A DNA stretch of 64,000 nucleotides from Brevundimonas sp. PAMC22021 (GTDB taxonomy: Bacteria > Pseudomonadota > Alphaproteobacteria > Caulobacterales > Caulobacteraceae), in NCBI RefSeq assembly GCF_019443405.1, contig NZ_CP080376.1:2356001-2420000 (forward strand). The letters are read 5' to 3'. Both the position numbers and the translations under genes were made by a program. Shown here in pieces: positions 44,486 to 55,461 of the stretch. How positions within the stretch are numbered: position 1 is the first letter of the stretch; each line of letters opens with the position of its first letter. The notes beneath the pieces were generated by a model, which worked only from the letters and a program-made list of their open reading frames with translations, did no database searches and was not told where the DNA came from.

Positions 44486-44558
44486 GGCGAAACGCTCCGT
44501 CTGGGCTGTGGTCTGAACAGTGCGCCGTCAAATCGCCCGACGTCCAGCACAGAACGCC

Positions 44559-45218
44559 CTAACACCTGGCCCGTCGCAGCGTCAGGTTCAGCCTGCCGCC
44601 TCCGGCCATCAGGCTCGACGACCCCGCCAACACCCGGTCGATCCCGTGGCGCGCGAGCCTAGCCGCACTCGTCAAGGCGCAGACGTCGCCGCTCTCCAAC
44701 CTCAGCGAGGTGGTCCGCCCACCCTCGGCCGGCCCGATGCGGAAAACCGCCGCATCTCCCAGCGACACCGACAACGCCGGCGCCCGGAGGTCCGCCTCGT
44801 CCCGATCCTGATGCAGCCCCATGCGCGCGCCAGCCTCATACAGATTGACCAGGCAGGCGTCCGGCGGCTCGAGCCAGCCGGTCGCCGCATCCCAAAGCTG
44901 CAGCAGCACGGGCGGGATCGCCGGCCACGGCTCTCCCGTGCCGGGATGATGCGGCTGGTAGCGATAGCCTGCGCGGTCCGACACCCAGCCCAGCGGCCCG
45001 AAGTTGGTCATCCGCACAGAGAACGGGCGTCCGCCCGGCGTGGTCGGCCGGTAGAAGGGCGCGGCGGCGATCCCCGCCTCGACCTCGGCCAGCAAGGCTC
45101 GCTGCTGGTCCGGCGACAGGGCGCTCTTCCACAGGCGAAAACCGTCGATCGCGGTCGGCGTCTCGCGCAGGCAAGGGCGTTCGGATACATCCACCCCTGG
45201 CATATAGCGCAACCGCAT
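44559..45218 (-). CDS. alkB: AlkB-type 2-oxoglutarate/Fe(II) oxygenase (DNA repair)
   Basis: A 219-residue dioxygenase that reverses 1-methyladenine and 3-methylcytosine damage. Iron ligands are His and Asp in MGLHQDRDE and the distal His in RLARHGIDRV; the 2-oxoglutarate Arg is in RLNLTLRRA. The segments TPGGRPFSVRMTNFGPLGWV and ACLVNLYEAGARMG fit AlkB. The start at 45218 (MRLRYMPGVD) is tentative; 45203 is an alternative and neither has a strong ribosome binding site. It is divergent from dnaK. Confidence 0.9.
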   Translation of the reverse strand: MRLRYMPGVDVSERPCLRETPTAIDGFRLWKSALSPDQQRALLAEVEAGIAAAPFYRPTTPGGRPFSVRMTNFGPLGWVSDRAGYRYQPHHPGTGEPWPAIPPVLLQLWDAATGWLEPPDACLVNLYEAGARMGLHQDRDEADLRAPALSVSLGDAAVFRIGPAEGGRTTSLRLESGDVCALTSAARLARHGIDRVLAGSSSLMAGGGRLNLTLRRARC

Positions 45219-45409
45219 CCCGCGTGCGCCCGTCTCGGCTCTTGCAGCCCCCCGGCCTCTTCCCATATCGGGGCCAGTCCGGAGAAACCCCGCAACGCTT
45301 GGGGCTATCCGGGATCAATCAACGCCAACCCACCTGGGGGCGGTCAAGCGCGGCGCTTCTTCAGCAAGGCCGCCGCATCGCCCGCCGCAACGGAGACTAG
45401 ACCAAGCTC

Positions 45410-47314
<1,905 letters not shown>

Positions 47315-47339
47315 TCCGCAACAGGTCGCTGAAATGATC

Positions 47340-47371
47340 GGGCCCCGCTTGTCACACGATAGGCGGGGCCC
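47340..47371 (+). terminator. Terminator between dnaK and dnaJ
   Basis: A perfect 9-bp stem (GGGCCCCGC with GCGGGGCCC) followed by TTT, 25 bases after the dnaK stop codon. It should cut most dnaK transcripts and leave dnaJ to read-through or its own promoter. Confidence 0.8.
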
Positions 47372-47497
47372 TTTCATGAAGGTTGCATCAAACGCCCCGG
47401 CGCCCATCTCAGCCGGGACGGAAGGCCCGTGTCGGCCGGCGCCCGTACAGGCGGCGCGGCCGCTGGATCGCTGAGAAACAAAGAGGACCAACGCCAG

Positions 47498-48697
47498 ATG
47501 GCGCGTGACTATTACGAGGTTCTGGGCGTCGAGCGCACGATCGACGCGCCCGGTCTGAAGGCCGCCTACCGCAAGCTGGCCATGACCCACCACCCCGACC
47601 GCAACGGCGGCTCGGAAGAGTCGGTGACCCGGTTCAAGGAAATCTCCGAGGCCTACACCGTCCTTTCGGACGACCAGAAGCGCGCGGCCTATGACCGCTT
47701 CGGCCATGCAGGCGTGAACGGCGGCGCAGGCGGCGGCTTCGGCGGCGGGCAGCAGGGCTTTTCCGACATCAACGACATCTTCTCGCAGGTGTTCGGCGAC
47801 GCCTTTGGGGACGCCTTCGGCGGGCGGCAGAACCGCAGCCAGGGCGGTCCGCGTCGTGGCTCCGACCTGCGTTACGACCTCGAGATCACCCTGGAGGAGG
47901 CGTACCGCGGAGCTGAGCGGGAAATCTCCATTCCCTCCACCGCCACCTGCGACGTCTGCGACGGGGCGGGGGCAAAGCCCGGAGCCAAGGCTTCCACCTG
48001 CCAGACCTGCCACGGGGCCGGGCGCGTGCGCCAGGCGAACGGCTTTTTCCAGGTCGAGCGCACCTGCCCCTCGTGCGGCGGCGCCGGCCAGAAGATCGCA
48101 GCGGCCGACGTCTGCACCGCCTGTCACGGCCATGGACAGGTCCGAAAGACCCGCACCCTCAGCCTGAAGGTGCCGGCCGGCGTGGACGACGGCTCGCGCA
48201 TCCGCCTGTCGGGCGAAGGCGACGCCGGCCAGCGCGGCGGCCCTCGCGGCGACCTTTACGTCTTCCTGTCGGTCCAGCCGCACGAGCTGTTCGAGCGCGA
48301 CAACCTGGACCTGCTGGTCACCGTGCCGGTGCCGATGACGGTGGCGGCGTTGGGCGGCGAGATCGATGCGCCCTGCCTGGTGTCCGAGGCTTGCGACGGC
48401 AACTGCAAGGCGGGCGTGACCGTGCCGGCCGGCGCCCAGACCGGCAAGACCGTGCGCATCAAGGGCAAGGGCATGCCGCACCTGAACGGCCGCGCGCGTG
48501 GCGATCTGGTGGTCGAGCTGTTCGTGGAGACGCCGACCGAGCTGACCGCCCGTCAGAAGGAGCTGATGCAGGAGCTTGCGCAGTCCTTCGGCGAGGCGCA
48601 GAACCCGCGCAACTCCAGCTTTGCTGGAAAGGCCAAACGCTTCTGGGCCGACATCCTGGGCAATCAGGACGCGGACGGATCGAAAGAGAACGCATAA
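47498..48697 (+). CDS. dnaJ: Chaperone DnaJ (Hsp40)
   Basis: A 399-residue type I DnaJ. The J-domain (1-70) has the HPD triplet in MTHHPDRNGG, then a Gly-rich segment and four zinc-binding repeats (CDVCDGAGA, CQTCHGAGR, CPSCGGAGQ, CTACHGHGQ at about 150-215) and the C-terminal substrate domains. It stimulates DnaK ATPase. GAGGA lies about 10 bases before the ATG. Residues 290-305 include an extra Cys pair (ACDGNCKAG). dapB follows after 3 bases. Confidence 0.98.
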   Translation: MARDYYEVLGVERTIDAPGLKAAYRKLAMTHHPDRNGGSEESVTRFKEISEAYTVLSDDQKRAAYDRFGHAGVNGGAGGGFGGGQQGFSDINDIFSQVFGDAFGDAFGGRQNRSQGGPRRGSDLRYDLEITLEEAYRGAEREISIPSTATCDVCDGAGAKPGAKASTCQTCHGAGRVRQANGFFQVERTCPSCGGAGQKIAAADVCTACHGHGQVRKTRTLSLKVPAGVDDGSRIRLSGEGDAGQRGGPRGDLYVFLSVQPHELFERDNLDLLVTVPVPMTVAALGGEIDAPCLVSEACDGNCKAGVTVPAGAQTGKTVRIKGKGMPHLNGRARGDLVVELFVETPTELTARQKELMQELAQSFGEAQNPRNSSFAGKAKRFWADILGNQDADGSKENA

Positions 48698-48700
48698 CGC

Positions 48701-49441
48701 ATGTTCCACGCCGGCATCTCCGGCGCCCGGGGCCGGATGGGCCGCGCGGTGTCCCAGGTTCTCGACGCCCGAGACGACGTGGTCGTTTCGGCGCGGTTCG
48801 ACTGGGGCGAGACGGCGGACCTGTCACTGTGCGACGTGGTGATCGACTTCTCGACACCGGAGGCCTCGGTGGATCTGGCTCGGCGGGCGGCGGAACAGGG
48901 CGCTCCGGCTCTGGTGATCGGCTCGACCGGCTTTTCGCCCGAGCAGGAAGCCGAGCTGGACAAGGCGGCCGAGCGCATCGCCATCGTCAGAAGCGGCAAC
49001 TTCTCGCTGGGCGTGAACATCCTGATAGGCCTGGTCGAGCACGCCGCCATGCGTCTCGACGCCGCCGACTGGGACATCGAGATTTCGGAAGCCCATCATC
49101 GGCGCAAGGTCGATGCGCCGTCGGGCACCGCCTTGATGCTGGGCGAAGCCGCCGCCGCCGGGCGCGGCTCCGACCTGGAGGACCTGCGCACCGCCCCCTA
49201 TGACGGCGTCGGGGGCGAGCGGGAGGCCGGACGGATCGGCTTCTCATCCACCCGCGCGGGCGGGATCGTGGGCGAGCATACCGTGCTGTTCGCCTCGGAG
49301 GACGAGGTCCTGACCCTCAGCCACTCGGCCATCGACCGCAGCCTGTTCGCCAAGGGCGCCGTGGTCGCCGCCGCCTGGGTGCGCTCGCGCCGTCCCGGCC
49401 TTTACGACATGCAGGACGTGCTGGGCTTTCGTCAGGCCTGA
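48701..49441 (+). CDS. dapB: 4-hydroxy-tetrahydrodipicolinate reductase
   Basis: A 246-residue NAD(P)H enzyme of lysine and diaminopimelate synthesis. The dinucleotide loop is GISGARGRMGRAVSQ. The catalytic His-His-Lys and substrate-binding segment is EAHHRRKVDAPSGTA, followed by GRIGFSSTRAGGIVGEHTV. It lies 3 bases after dnaJ, so it is probably cotranscribed with it. Confidence 0.96.
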   Translation: MFHAGISGARGRMGRAVSQVLDARDDVVVSARFDWGETADLSLCDVVIDFSTPEASVDLARRAAEQGAPALVIGSTGFSPEQEAELDKAAERIAIVRSGNFSLGVNILIGLVEHAAMRLDAADWDIEISEAHHRRKVDAPSGTALMLGEAAAAGRGSDLEDLRTAPYDGVGGEREAGRIGFSSTRAGGIVGEHTVLFASEDEVLTLSHSAIDRSLFAKGAVVAAAWVRSRRPGLYDMQDVLGFRQA

Positions 49442-49444
49442 GCC

Positions 49445-49822
49445 TTACCTCAGCCGCCGACGTCGGCCGGGTCCGCGCCCCACAGGCGCGCCGGTCAAGA
49501 GCGACTTCAGTACAAAGAAGATCGCGATCACGATCAGATAGCCGAGGAACAGCGCCGCCGCGCCGATCCAGAAGTCGGTTGAAAGCACGTCAGGCAAGGC
49601 GAACGATCCGCCGCGCGCCAGCGGCAGCATGGCCAGGAACAGCAGGTGCACCACCACGGCGCCCAGCGCGGAGAACGCCAGCCGCCGCCAGGAGGACGTC
49701 ATCAGCGCCGCGGCCAGCGCGATCACCAGGCCCAGCGCCTGATTGACCCCGTCGAACCCCGCCCCCGCCAGCGAGAAGACGCCGCTCAGGGCCTCGATGA
49801 TCCGATCCACCAGAGCTTCCAT
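49445..49822 (-). CDS. Membrane protein, unknown
   Basis: A 125-residue protein with three membrane helices (GLVIALAAALM, LAFSALGAVVVHLLFLAMLPL, FWIGAAALFLGYLIVIAIFFVL) and a very basic tail (GRGPGRRRRLR). It starts 3 bases after the dut stop codon, as the third gene of coaBC-dut-this. I do not recognise a family. Confidence 0.65.
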   Translation of the reverse strand: MEALVDRIIEALSGVFSLAGAGFDGVNQALGLVIALAAALMTSSWRRLAFSALGAVVVHLLFLAMLPLARGGSFALPDVLSTDFWIGAAALFLGYLIVIAIFFVLKSLLTGAPVGRGPGRRRRLR

Positions 49823-49825
49823 CGC

Positions 49826-50275
49826 CTATTGCCCTGTCGATCCAAAGCCGCCCGCGCCGCGCGCGGTCTGATCCAGCGCCTCCACCTCGACCCACTCGGC
49901 CCGCTCGTGCCGGGCGATCACCAGTTGGGCGATCCGCTCGCCGCGCCGGATCACGAAGGGCTCGCCGCCGATGTTGGCCAGGATCACCCCGACTTCGCCG
50001 CGATAGTCGCTGTCCACCGTTCCCGGCGCATTGGGGCAGATGATCCCGTGCTTCAGCGCCAGCCCCGAGCGCGCCCGAACCTGGGCCTCGAACCCCGGCT
50101 GCAGCGCGATCCGAAAGCCGGTCGGAACCAGCACCCGCCCGCCCGGCTCCAGCACCAGCGGCTGGTCGTCCGCCACCGCCGCCCGCAGGTCCATGCCGGC
50201 CGAGCCGCTCGTCTCATAGGCCGGAAGCGGCAGCCCCTCGGCGTGCGGCAGGCGCTCTAGCTGGACAGCGGTCAT
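49826..50275 (-). CDS. dut: Deoxyuridine 5'-triphosphate nucleotidohydrolase (dUTPase)
   Basis: A 149-residue trimeric dUTPase that makes dUMP and keeps uracil out of DNA. Motifs are [10 protein letters not shown] (I), RSGLAL (II), [15 protein letters not shown] (III), [10 protein letters not shown] (IV) and GAGGFGSTG (V), all intact. Its ATG overlaps the coaBC stop codon (ATGA). Confidence 0.98.
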   Translation of the reverse strand: MTAVQLERLPHAEGLPLPAYETSGSAGMDLRAAVADDQPLVLEPGGRVLVPTGFRIALQPGFEAQVRARSGLALKHGIICPNAPGTVDSDYRGEVGVILANIGGEPFVIRRGERIAQLVIARHERAEWVEVEALDQTARGAGGFGSTGQ

Positions 50276-51495
50276 CGGTCCTCCTTCAGATGTTCGACGA
50301 TGCGAGCGACCAACGCCCGCGCGATCTCGACCTTGGACTGGCGCGGCCAGCTTTCGGCCCCGTCCGCCGTCACCAGCGTCACCGCATTGCCGTCCGAGCC
50401 GAACACGTCCTCGGACACATCGTTGCCGACGATCCAGTCGCAGCCCTTCCTCGACAGCTTGGCGCGGGCGTTCGCCTCAAGGTTCCCCGTCTCGGCGGCG
50501 AAGCCGATGACCAATGAGGGACGTTGCGGACCCGGCGCGGCGACGCCTTTCAGAATGTCGGGGTTCTCGATCAGGTCCAGGGTCGGTGGCCCGCCCGGCC
50601 CCTTCTTGATCTTGCCGCCCGCGATGGTGTCCACGCGCCAGTCGGCCACGGCGGCGGACAGCACGGCGATATCGGCCGGCAGCGCCGCCTCAACCGCCGC
50701 CTTCATCTCCAGCGCGGTTTCCACGTCGATGCGACGCACGCCCGCGGGCGCCGCCAGCGCGGTCGGCCCCGACACCAGCGTCACCTCGCACCCTTGGTCC
50801 GCCAGCGCCCGGGCGATCGCATAGCCCTGCTTGCCGCTGGAGCGATTGGTCAGGCCCCGCACCGGATCGATGGGCTCGAACGTCGGACCGGCGGTGATCA
50901 CCGCGCGTCGACCTTCAAGCCGCCGCTCGCCCCCGATCAGATCGACGATGGCCTGAAGGATCGCCGGCGGTTCGGCCAGCCGCCCAGGGCCGTATTCGCC
51001 GCACGCCATCTCGCCATCGTCCGGCCCGACCACGGCGGCGGCGTGGAAGCCGGAAAAGCCGCGCAACCGCGCCATGTTCGCCTTGACCGCCGGATGCTCC
51101 CACATGCGCACGTTCATCGCCGGCGCCCACAGCACCCGCTTGTCGGTGGCGATCAGGGTGGTTGAGGCCAGATCGTCGGCCAGGCCGTTCGCCGCCCGGG
51201 CGATCAGGCTCGCCGTCGCCGGCGCCACGACCACCAGGTCGGCCCAGCGCGACAGCTCGATATGCCCCATGGTGGTTTCTTCATCGGGCAGGAACAGGCC
51301 CTGGCGCACCGGATGGCCGCTCAGAGCCGCCAGCGACAAAGGCGTCACGAACTCCGCCGCGGCCTGCGTCAGGATCACCCGCACGGCGCCGCCCGCCTTG
51401 CGGATCAGCCGCACCAGCTCCAGCGCCTTGTAGGCCGCGATCCCGCCGCCCACGATCAGCAGCACCTTGCGGTCGGAAAGCGGGAGCGGGGTCAT
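50272..51495 (-). CDS. coaBC: Bifunctional phosphopantothenoylcysteine decarboxylase / synthetase
   Basis: A 407-residue enzyme for two coenzyme A steps. The CoaC half has the flavin-binding [14 protein letters not shown] and the substrate clamp [13 protein letters not shown]; the CoaB half has [20 protein letters not shown] and the lysine pair in [14 protein letters not shown]. The start at 51495 fits the family, but AGGAGG ends only 1 base before the ATG, an odd spacing. A GTG at 51555 would add 20 residues without a ribosome binding site. Translation is coupled to dut. Confidence 0.95.
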   Translation of the reverse strand: MTPLPLSDRKVLLIVGGGIAAYKALELVRLIRKAGGAVRVILTQAAAEFVTPLSLAALSGHPVRQGLFLPDEETTMGHIELSRWADLVVVAPATASLIARAANGLADDLASTTLIATDKRVLWAPAMNVRMWEHPAVKANMARLRGFSGFHAAAVVGPDDGEMACGEYGPGRLAEPPAILQAIVDLIGGERRLEGRRAVITAGPTFEPIDPVRGLTNRSSGKQGYAIARALADQGCEVTLVSGPTALAAPAGVRRIDVETALEMKAAVEAALPADIAVLSAAVADWRVDTIAGGKIKKGPGGPPTLDLIENPDILKGVAAPGPQRPSLVIGFAAETGNLEANARAKLSRKGCDWIVGNDVSEDVFGSDGNAVTLVTADGAESWPRQSKVEIARALVARIVEHLKEDR

Positions 51496-51596
51496 GCCTC
51501 CTGTTTTAGCCGCGCGAACTGGGCCGCGCAAAAGATCATTGCTGGATCGGCGCACGTGTGGATAAGCTTACCCGGGGTTTTGGGATGAGGGGGATC

Positions 51597-52112
51597 ATGA
51601 CCATTCGTATCGTCGCGCTCGCGGCTGCCGGCCTTGCGCTCTCGGGGCTGGCTGCCTGTGGCGAGCCATCGGCCGTCGAAACGAGAGATCGCGCCGCATC
51701 CGCCGCTGAAACCCTTGTCGGCGGGGACGCAGAGGCGGCCGACGCCTCCGCCATGGACGCTCCGATCGAAAAGGCCGCCGTCACCGCCAATCGCAGCGAA
51801 AGCGCGAACGACAAGGTCACGCGCCTGTATGAGCGCAACGGCTCCGCCTTTGGCGCCAAGTCGGCCGAAGAGTACGCCGACAAGATCGAAGCCTTCACCC
51901 GCCGCCCGCCCAAGGACGCCGAAACGGTGAAGCGCGCCAATGGCGACACCCTGATCTATCAAGCCTCGACCAACACCTTCGCCGTGGTCGCCCGCAACGG
52001 CACCCCGCGTACCATGTTCAAGCCCGACGACGGCCCCGCCTACTGGGCCGAGCAAAAGGAGCGAGCGCCCACCTTCGGTCAGCGCCGCTCCTCCAGCCGC
52101 GACGAGGGCTGA
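51597..52112 (+). CDS. Lipoprotein with a CdiA-CT/colicin-type nuclease-like domain
   Basis: A 171-residue protein with a lipoprotein signal (LALSGLAACGEP, Cys about 21), an Ala/Asp-rich linker (25-65) and a C-terminal segment at about 70-155: RNGSAFGAKSAEEYADKIEA, then VKRANGDTLIYQASTNTFAV and NGTPRTMFKPDDG. From memory this resembles the short domain found at the end of many polymorphic and phage-type toxins (HGxxFG...ANGDxxxYDPxTNxFGV...GTxRTxFKP), of the barnase/EndoU/colicin/RelE-like fold. The usual His is replaced (ERNG). GAGGGGG lies about 4 bases before the start. No immunity gene is obvious. The function is unknown. Confidence 0.65.
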   Translation: MTIRIVALAAAGLALSGLAACGEPSAVETRDRAASAAETLVGGDAEAADASAMDAPIEKAAVTANRSESANDKVTRLYERNGSAFGAKSAEEYADKIEAFTRRPPKDAETVKRANGDTLIYQASTNTFAVVARNGTPRTMFKPDDGPAYWAEQKERAPTFGQRRSSSRDEG

Positions 52113-52143
52113 CGGCGCGTCCGGCAAGGCGTAAAGCGGCGGG

Positions 52144-53010
52144 ATGACGCACGTCCCGCCCTCGCCTCGCCGCCCGCTGAAGACCGCGCTGATCTACGAT
52201 TTCGACGGGACGCTGGCGCGCGGCAACATGCAGGAGGTCAGCTTCATCCCGTCGGTCGGGATGAGCATCGGCGACTTCTGGAACGAGGCCGAACGCCTGA
52301 CCCAGGCCGCCGACGGCGACGGCATCCTGATGTACATGCAGCTGATGCTGCATCACGCCCGCCAGAACGGTGCGCCGATCACGCGCGAGACCCTGCGCGA
52401 TCACGGCCGTGAGGTGGCGCTGTTCGAAGGGCTGAAGGACCTTTCGTGGTTCGAGCGCATGAACGCCTTCGGCGCCCGGTACGATCTGGAGATCGAGCAC
52501 TACATCGTCTCGGCCGGCCTGGAGGAGATGATCGAGGGCACGCCGATCCGCCCCGCACTGACGCACGTCTTCGCCTCTCACTACGTCTATGACGACAAGG
52601 GCGAGGCCGCCTGGCCGGCCGTGGGCGTCAACTACACCACCAAGACCCAGTACCTGTTCCGCATCAACAAGGGCGTGCGCAATCACTGGGAGCACGAGCG
52701 CATCAACCACTTTATTCCCGACGACGAACGGCCGATCCCGTTCGATCGGATGATCTTCATCGGCGACGGCGACACCGACGTGCCGACCATGAAGATGATG
52801 CACACCAAGGGGGGCTTTTCGATCGCGGTCTATGATCCGCGCTCCAACGAACGGGACCAGAAAAAGGTCTACAGCCTGATCTCCGAGGATCGGGTCAACT
52901 TCGTCGCCGCCGCCGACTATCGCGAGGGTTCGGCGCTGGACCTGATCGTCAAGGGGCTGATCGGGCGCATCGCCATCAATGAGGGGGCGATGCCTGCGGA
53001 CGCGCGTTGA
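52144..53010 (+). CDS. HAD family hydrolase
   Basis: A 288-residue cytoplasmic phosphatase-like protein. Motif I is LIYDFDGTLARGN, a Ser near IVSAGLEEM gives motif II, Lys in NYTTKTQYLF motif III, and GDGDTDVPTMKMM motif IV. This is a phosphoserine-phosphatase-like HAD group often annotated only as haloacid dehalogenase-like; the substrate is unknown. It starts 31 bases after the lipoprotein gene. Confidence 0.88.
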   Translation: MTHVPPSPRRPLKTALIYDFDGTLARGNMQEVSFIPSVGMSIGDFWNEAERLTQAADGDGILMYMQLMLHHARQNGAPITRETLRDHGREVALFEGLKDLSWFERMNAFGARYDLEIEHYIVSAGLEEMIEGTPIRPALTHVFASHYVYDDKGEAAWPAVGVNYTTKTQYLFRINKGVRNHWEHERINHFIPDDERPIPFDRMIFIGDGDTDVPTMKMMHTKGGFSIAVYDPRSNERDQKKVYSLISEDRVNFVAAADYREGSALDLIVKGLIGRIAINEGAMPADAR

Positions 53011-53103
53011 CCCGCGCGGGGCTTTCCGCTATAGCCGCGCGCTCTTGAGATTTCCGCGCCGTGGACAGGTGGTCTGCGGCGTTTCCGCATCATAGGTTTG
53101 ACG

Positions 53104-53376
53104 ATGGCCAACAACCCCGGCGCCCGCAAGGCGATCCGCAAGATCGAAGCCCGGACGCAAGTGAACAAGGCGCGCCGTTCGCGCGTCCGCACCTACCTGC
53201 GCAAGTTCCAGGAAGCCGTGACCGGCGGCAACGCCGACACCGCCAAGGCCGCCTTCATCGAGGCCCAGTCGGAACTGATGCGCGCCGTGTCCAAGGGCGT
53301 GGTCCATAAGAACACCGGCTCGCGCAAGGTCTCGCGCCTGGCCGCCCAGCTGAAGAAGATGTCGGCTGCGGCCTGA
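53104..53376 (+). CDS. rpsT: 30S ribosomal protein S20
   Basis: A 90-residue basic S20 that binds 16S rRNA early. It begins [20 protein letters not shown] and has [17 protein letters not shown]. The ATG at 53104 gives the canonical N-terminus. In many alphaproteobacteria dnaA follows rpsT; here a terminator and a convergent SDR gene follow instead. Confidence 0.98.
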   Translation: MANNPGARKAIRKIEARTQVNKARRSRVRTYLRKFQEAVTGGNADTAKAAFIEAQSELMRAVSKGVVHKNTGSRKVSRLAAQLKKMSAAA

Positions 53377-53417
53377 CGCTCTTCGGGGCGGGCTCGCCCC
53401 AGGCTGCAGACATTTCG

Positions 53418-53449
53418 AACCGGCGGTCGCTCCTGCGGCCGCCGGTTTT
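53418..53449. terminator. Terminator after rpsT
   Basis: AACCGGCGG pairs with CCGCCGGTT (9 bp, 14-base loop) and is followed by TTCGTT on the plus strand. It lies between the convergent rpsT and SDR genes. A smaller hairpin (GGGGCG/CGCCCC) lies just upstream of it. Confidence 0.8.
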
Positions 53450-53451
53450 CG

Positions 53452-54234
53452 TTATTGAGCCGTCGTGCCGCCGTCGATCTTGAACTCGGCCCCGGTGACG
53501 AAGCGGCTCTCGTCCGACGCCAGATAGAGCACGCAATAGGCCACATCGTCCGGCTCTCCGATCCGCTTCAGCGGAATGCCGCGCGCCAGCCGCTCGTGCG
53601 CCCGAGCCTCGTCGCCGCCGGCCATGGCGGTGAAGGGATCCAGGATCGGCGTTCGGATGAACACCGGATGCACCGAGTTGCAGCGCACGTTCCAGTCGTT
53701 CTTGGCCGCCTCCAGCGCCACCGTCTTTGTGTACATCCAGACGCCGGCCTTTGTCGCATTGTAGGCGCCCATGCCCGGCGCCGCGACCAGGCCCGCCAGC
53801 GACGATATGTTGACGATGGAGGCCGGCGCCGCCTGTCTCAGATGCGGCATGGCGTGCTTGCAGCCCAGCATCACCGATCGCAGATTGATCTCGAACTGCC
53901 GCTGCCAGTTCTCGACCGTGTCATCCTCCGCGAACGCCAGCGGCCCGCCCACGCCGGCATTGTTGACCAAGACGGACAGGCCGCCCAGCTCGCGCGCGGC
54001 TACTTCCACCACCCGCGCCCAATCGTCTTCGCCGCGTACGTCGTGAGCGTAGGCGACGGCCGCGCCCGCGATCTCGGCGTTGATCGCATTCGCCAGCCGC
54101 TCGGCCGCCGCGCCGTCGATGTCGCTGATGGCGACGCGTGCGCCCTCGCGCGCCATCATCCAGGCCATGGCCTGACCCAAGCCGCCAGCGCCGCCGGTGA
54201 TCAGGACACGCTTGCCCGCGACCCGGCCGCTCAT
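53452..54234 (-). CDS. Short-chain dehydrogenase/reductase
   Basis: A 260-residue classical SDR. The NAD(P) loop is [20 protein letters not shown] is in [12 protein letters not shown], the catalytic Ser in [14 protein letters not shown] and the Tyr/Lys pair in [21 protein letters not shown] closes the fold. Asp in ISDIDGAA suggests NAD rather than NADP. The substrate is unknown. Its ATG overlaps the phhB stop codon (ATGA). Confidence 0.9.
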   Translation of the reverse strand: MSGRVAGKRVLITGGAGGLGQAMAWMMAREGARVAISDIDGAAAERLANAINAEIAGAAVAYAHDVRGEDDWARVVEVAARELGGLSVLVNNAGVGGPLAFAEDDTVENWQRQFEINLRSVMLGCKHAMPHLRQAAPASIVNISSLAGLVAAPGMGAYNATKAGVWMYTKTVALEAAKNDWNVRCNSVHPVFIRTPILDPFTAMAGGDEARAHERLARGIPLKRIGEPDDVAYCVLYLASDESRFVTGAEFKIDGGTTAQ

Positions 54235-54536
54235 TCGCGCACGCCCGCGCCTTGCGCCGCCTCGTCGATGAAGCGCGCCATGCGCACGTCCTTGTCCGTC
54301 ACCCCGCCGGCGTCGTGCGTGGTCAGCAGCACCTCGACGCGGTCGTAGACGTTCGACCATTCGGGATGGTGATCCATCTTCTCGGCCAGCAGAGCCACCC
54401 GGCTCATGAAGCCGAAGGCGGCGTTGAAGTCGGCGAAGCGCAACGCCCGCACGATAGCAGGTCGGTCCCCGTCGTGTGCGCTCCAGGCGGGAAGCTGCGT
54501 CAGCGCGTGTTGCAACTCCATAGGTGCGTCGGTCAT
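54231..54536 (-). CDS. phhB: 4a-hydroxytetrahydrobiopterin dehydratase
   Basis: A 101-residue pterin-4a-carbinolamine dehydratase. The signature [19 protein letters not shown] is intact, with [19 protein letters not shown] before it. It normally recycles the pterin cofactor of phenylalanine hydroxylase; no phhA gene is in the window. GAGAGGAA lies upstream of the ATG. It is coupled to the downstream SDR gene. Confidence 0.95.
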   Translation of the reverse strand: MTDAPMELQHALTQLPAWSAHDGDRPAIVRALRFADFNAAFGFMSRVALLAEKMDHHPEWSNVYDRVEVLLTTHDAGGVTDKDVRMARFIDEAAQGAGVRE

Positions 54537-54660
54537 GGCGGTTCCTCTCAGCCGGTTTCCCAAAGGCGTAGCCCGCGTCGTCCCATGCGCCAAGCCTGCT
54601 GGCGGGATGGGGCCAAACGTCCGGATGACGGCGGCGCGGCGAGCGGCTAAACCCCTTCCC

Positions 54661-55461
54661 ATGAGCGACGCCGCCCCTCCCCCTCCCGGCCCCGACGCCG
54701 CGCCTTCAGGCAAGACATCGTCCTTTGGCTTTCGCGATGTGGATGCACGCGAAAAGGTGCGCATGGTGCGCGGCGTGTTCGACTCGGTCGCCTCCAACTA
54801 CGACCTGATGAACGACCTGATGAGCGCGGGCGTCCATCGGCTGTGGAAGGACGCCGCCGCCGCCAAGCTGAACCCGCGCCCGGGCGAGACGATCCTGGAC
54901 GTGGCCGGCGGCACCGGCGACATGGCCCGACGCTATTCCAGAATGGCGCGCGCGGCGCAGGAGCGGCGCGGAGGCGACGACGCTTCCGTCATCGTGCTCG
55001 ATTACAACGCCGAGATGATCCTCAACGGCGTGCTGAAGAACAGTGCGCCCGAGATGCAATGGACGGTCGGCGACGCCATGGCCCTGCCGCTGCCGGACGC
55101 CAGCGTCGACGCCTATTCCATCAGCTTCGGCATCCGCAACGTCGCGGACGTCGACCAGGCGCTGCGCGAGGCGCGTCGCGTGCTGAAGCCCGGTGGCCGT
55201 TTTCTGTGTCTGGAGTTCTCGCGTCCCACGACAGGCGTGATCCGCCGCGCTTATGACGCCTGGTCGTTCAACGCCATTCCCCGCATCGGCCAGTGGGTGG
55301 CCAAGGACCGTGACAGCTATCAGTACCTGGTCGAAAGCATCCGCCGCTTTCCGGACCAGCCGACGTTCAAGGCCATGATCGAGCAGGCGGGCTTCAGCCG
55401 CGTCTCGGTGACCAACCTGTCCGGCGGCGTGGCGGCCATTCACCACGGGTGGGCCATCTGA
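54661..55461 (+). CDS. ubiE: Ubiquinone/menaquinone C-methyltransferase
   Basis: A 266-residue SAM-dependent methyltransferase of ubiquinone synthesis. It has [37 protein letters not shown], the SAM loop [31 protein letters not shown] and the ending [13 protein letters not shown], all typical. A Pro-rich N-terminus precedes the domain. It overlaps ubiB. Confidence 0.97.
   Translation: MSDAAPPPPGPDAAPSGKTSSFGFRDVDAREKVRMVRGVFDSVASNYDLMNDLMSAGVHRLWKDAAAAKLNPRPGETILDVAGGTGDMARRYSRMARAAQERRGGDDASVIVLDYNAEMILNGVLKNSAPEMQWTVGDAMALPLPDASVDAYSISFGIRNVADVDQALREARRVLKPGGRFLCLEFSRPTTGVIRRAYDAWSFNAIPRIGQWVAKDRDSYQYLVESIRRFPDQPTFKAMIEQAGFSRVSVTNLSGGVAAIHHGWAI

Noticed and set aside
45290..45409. Possible sigma-32 promoter before dnaK starting at CTTG (45298).
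   Set aside because: No matching -10 element is seen at the expected spacing.
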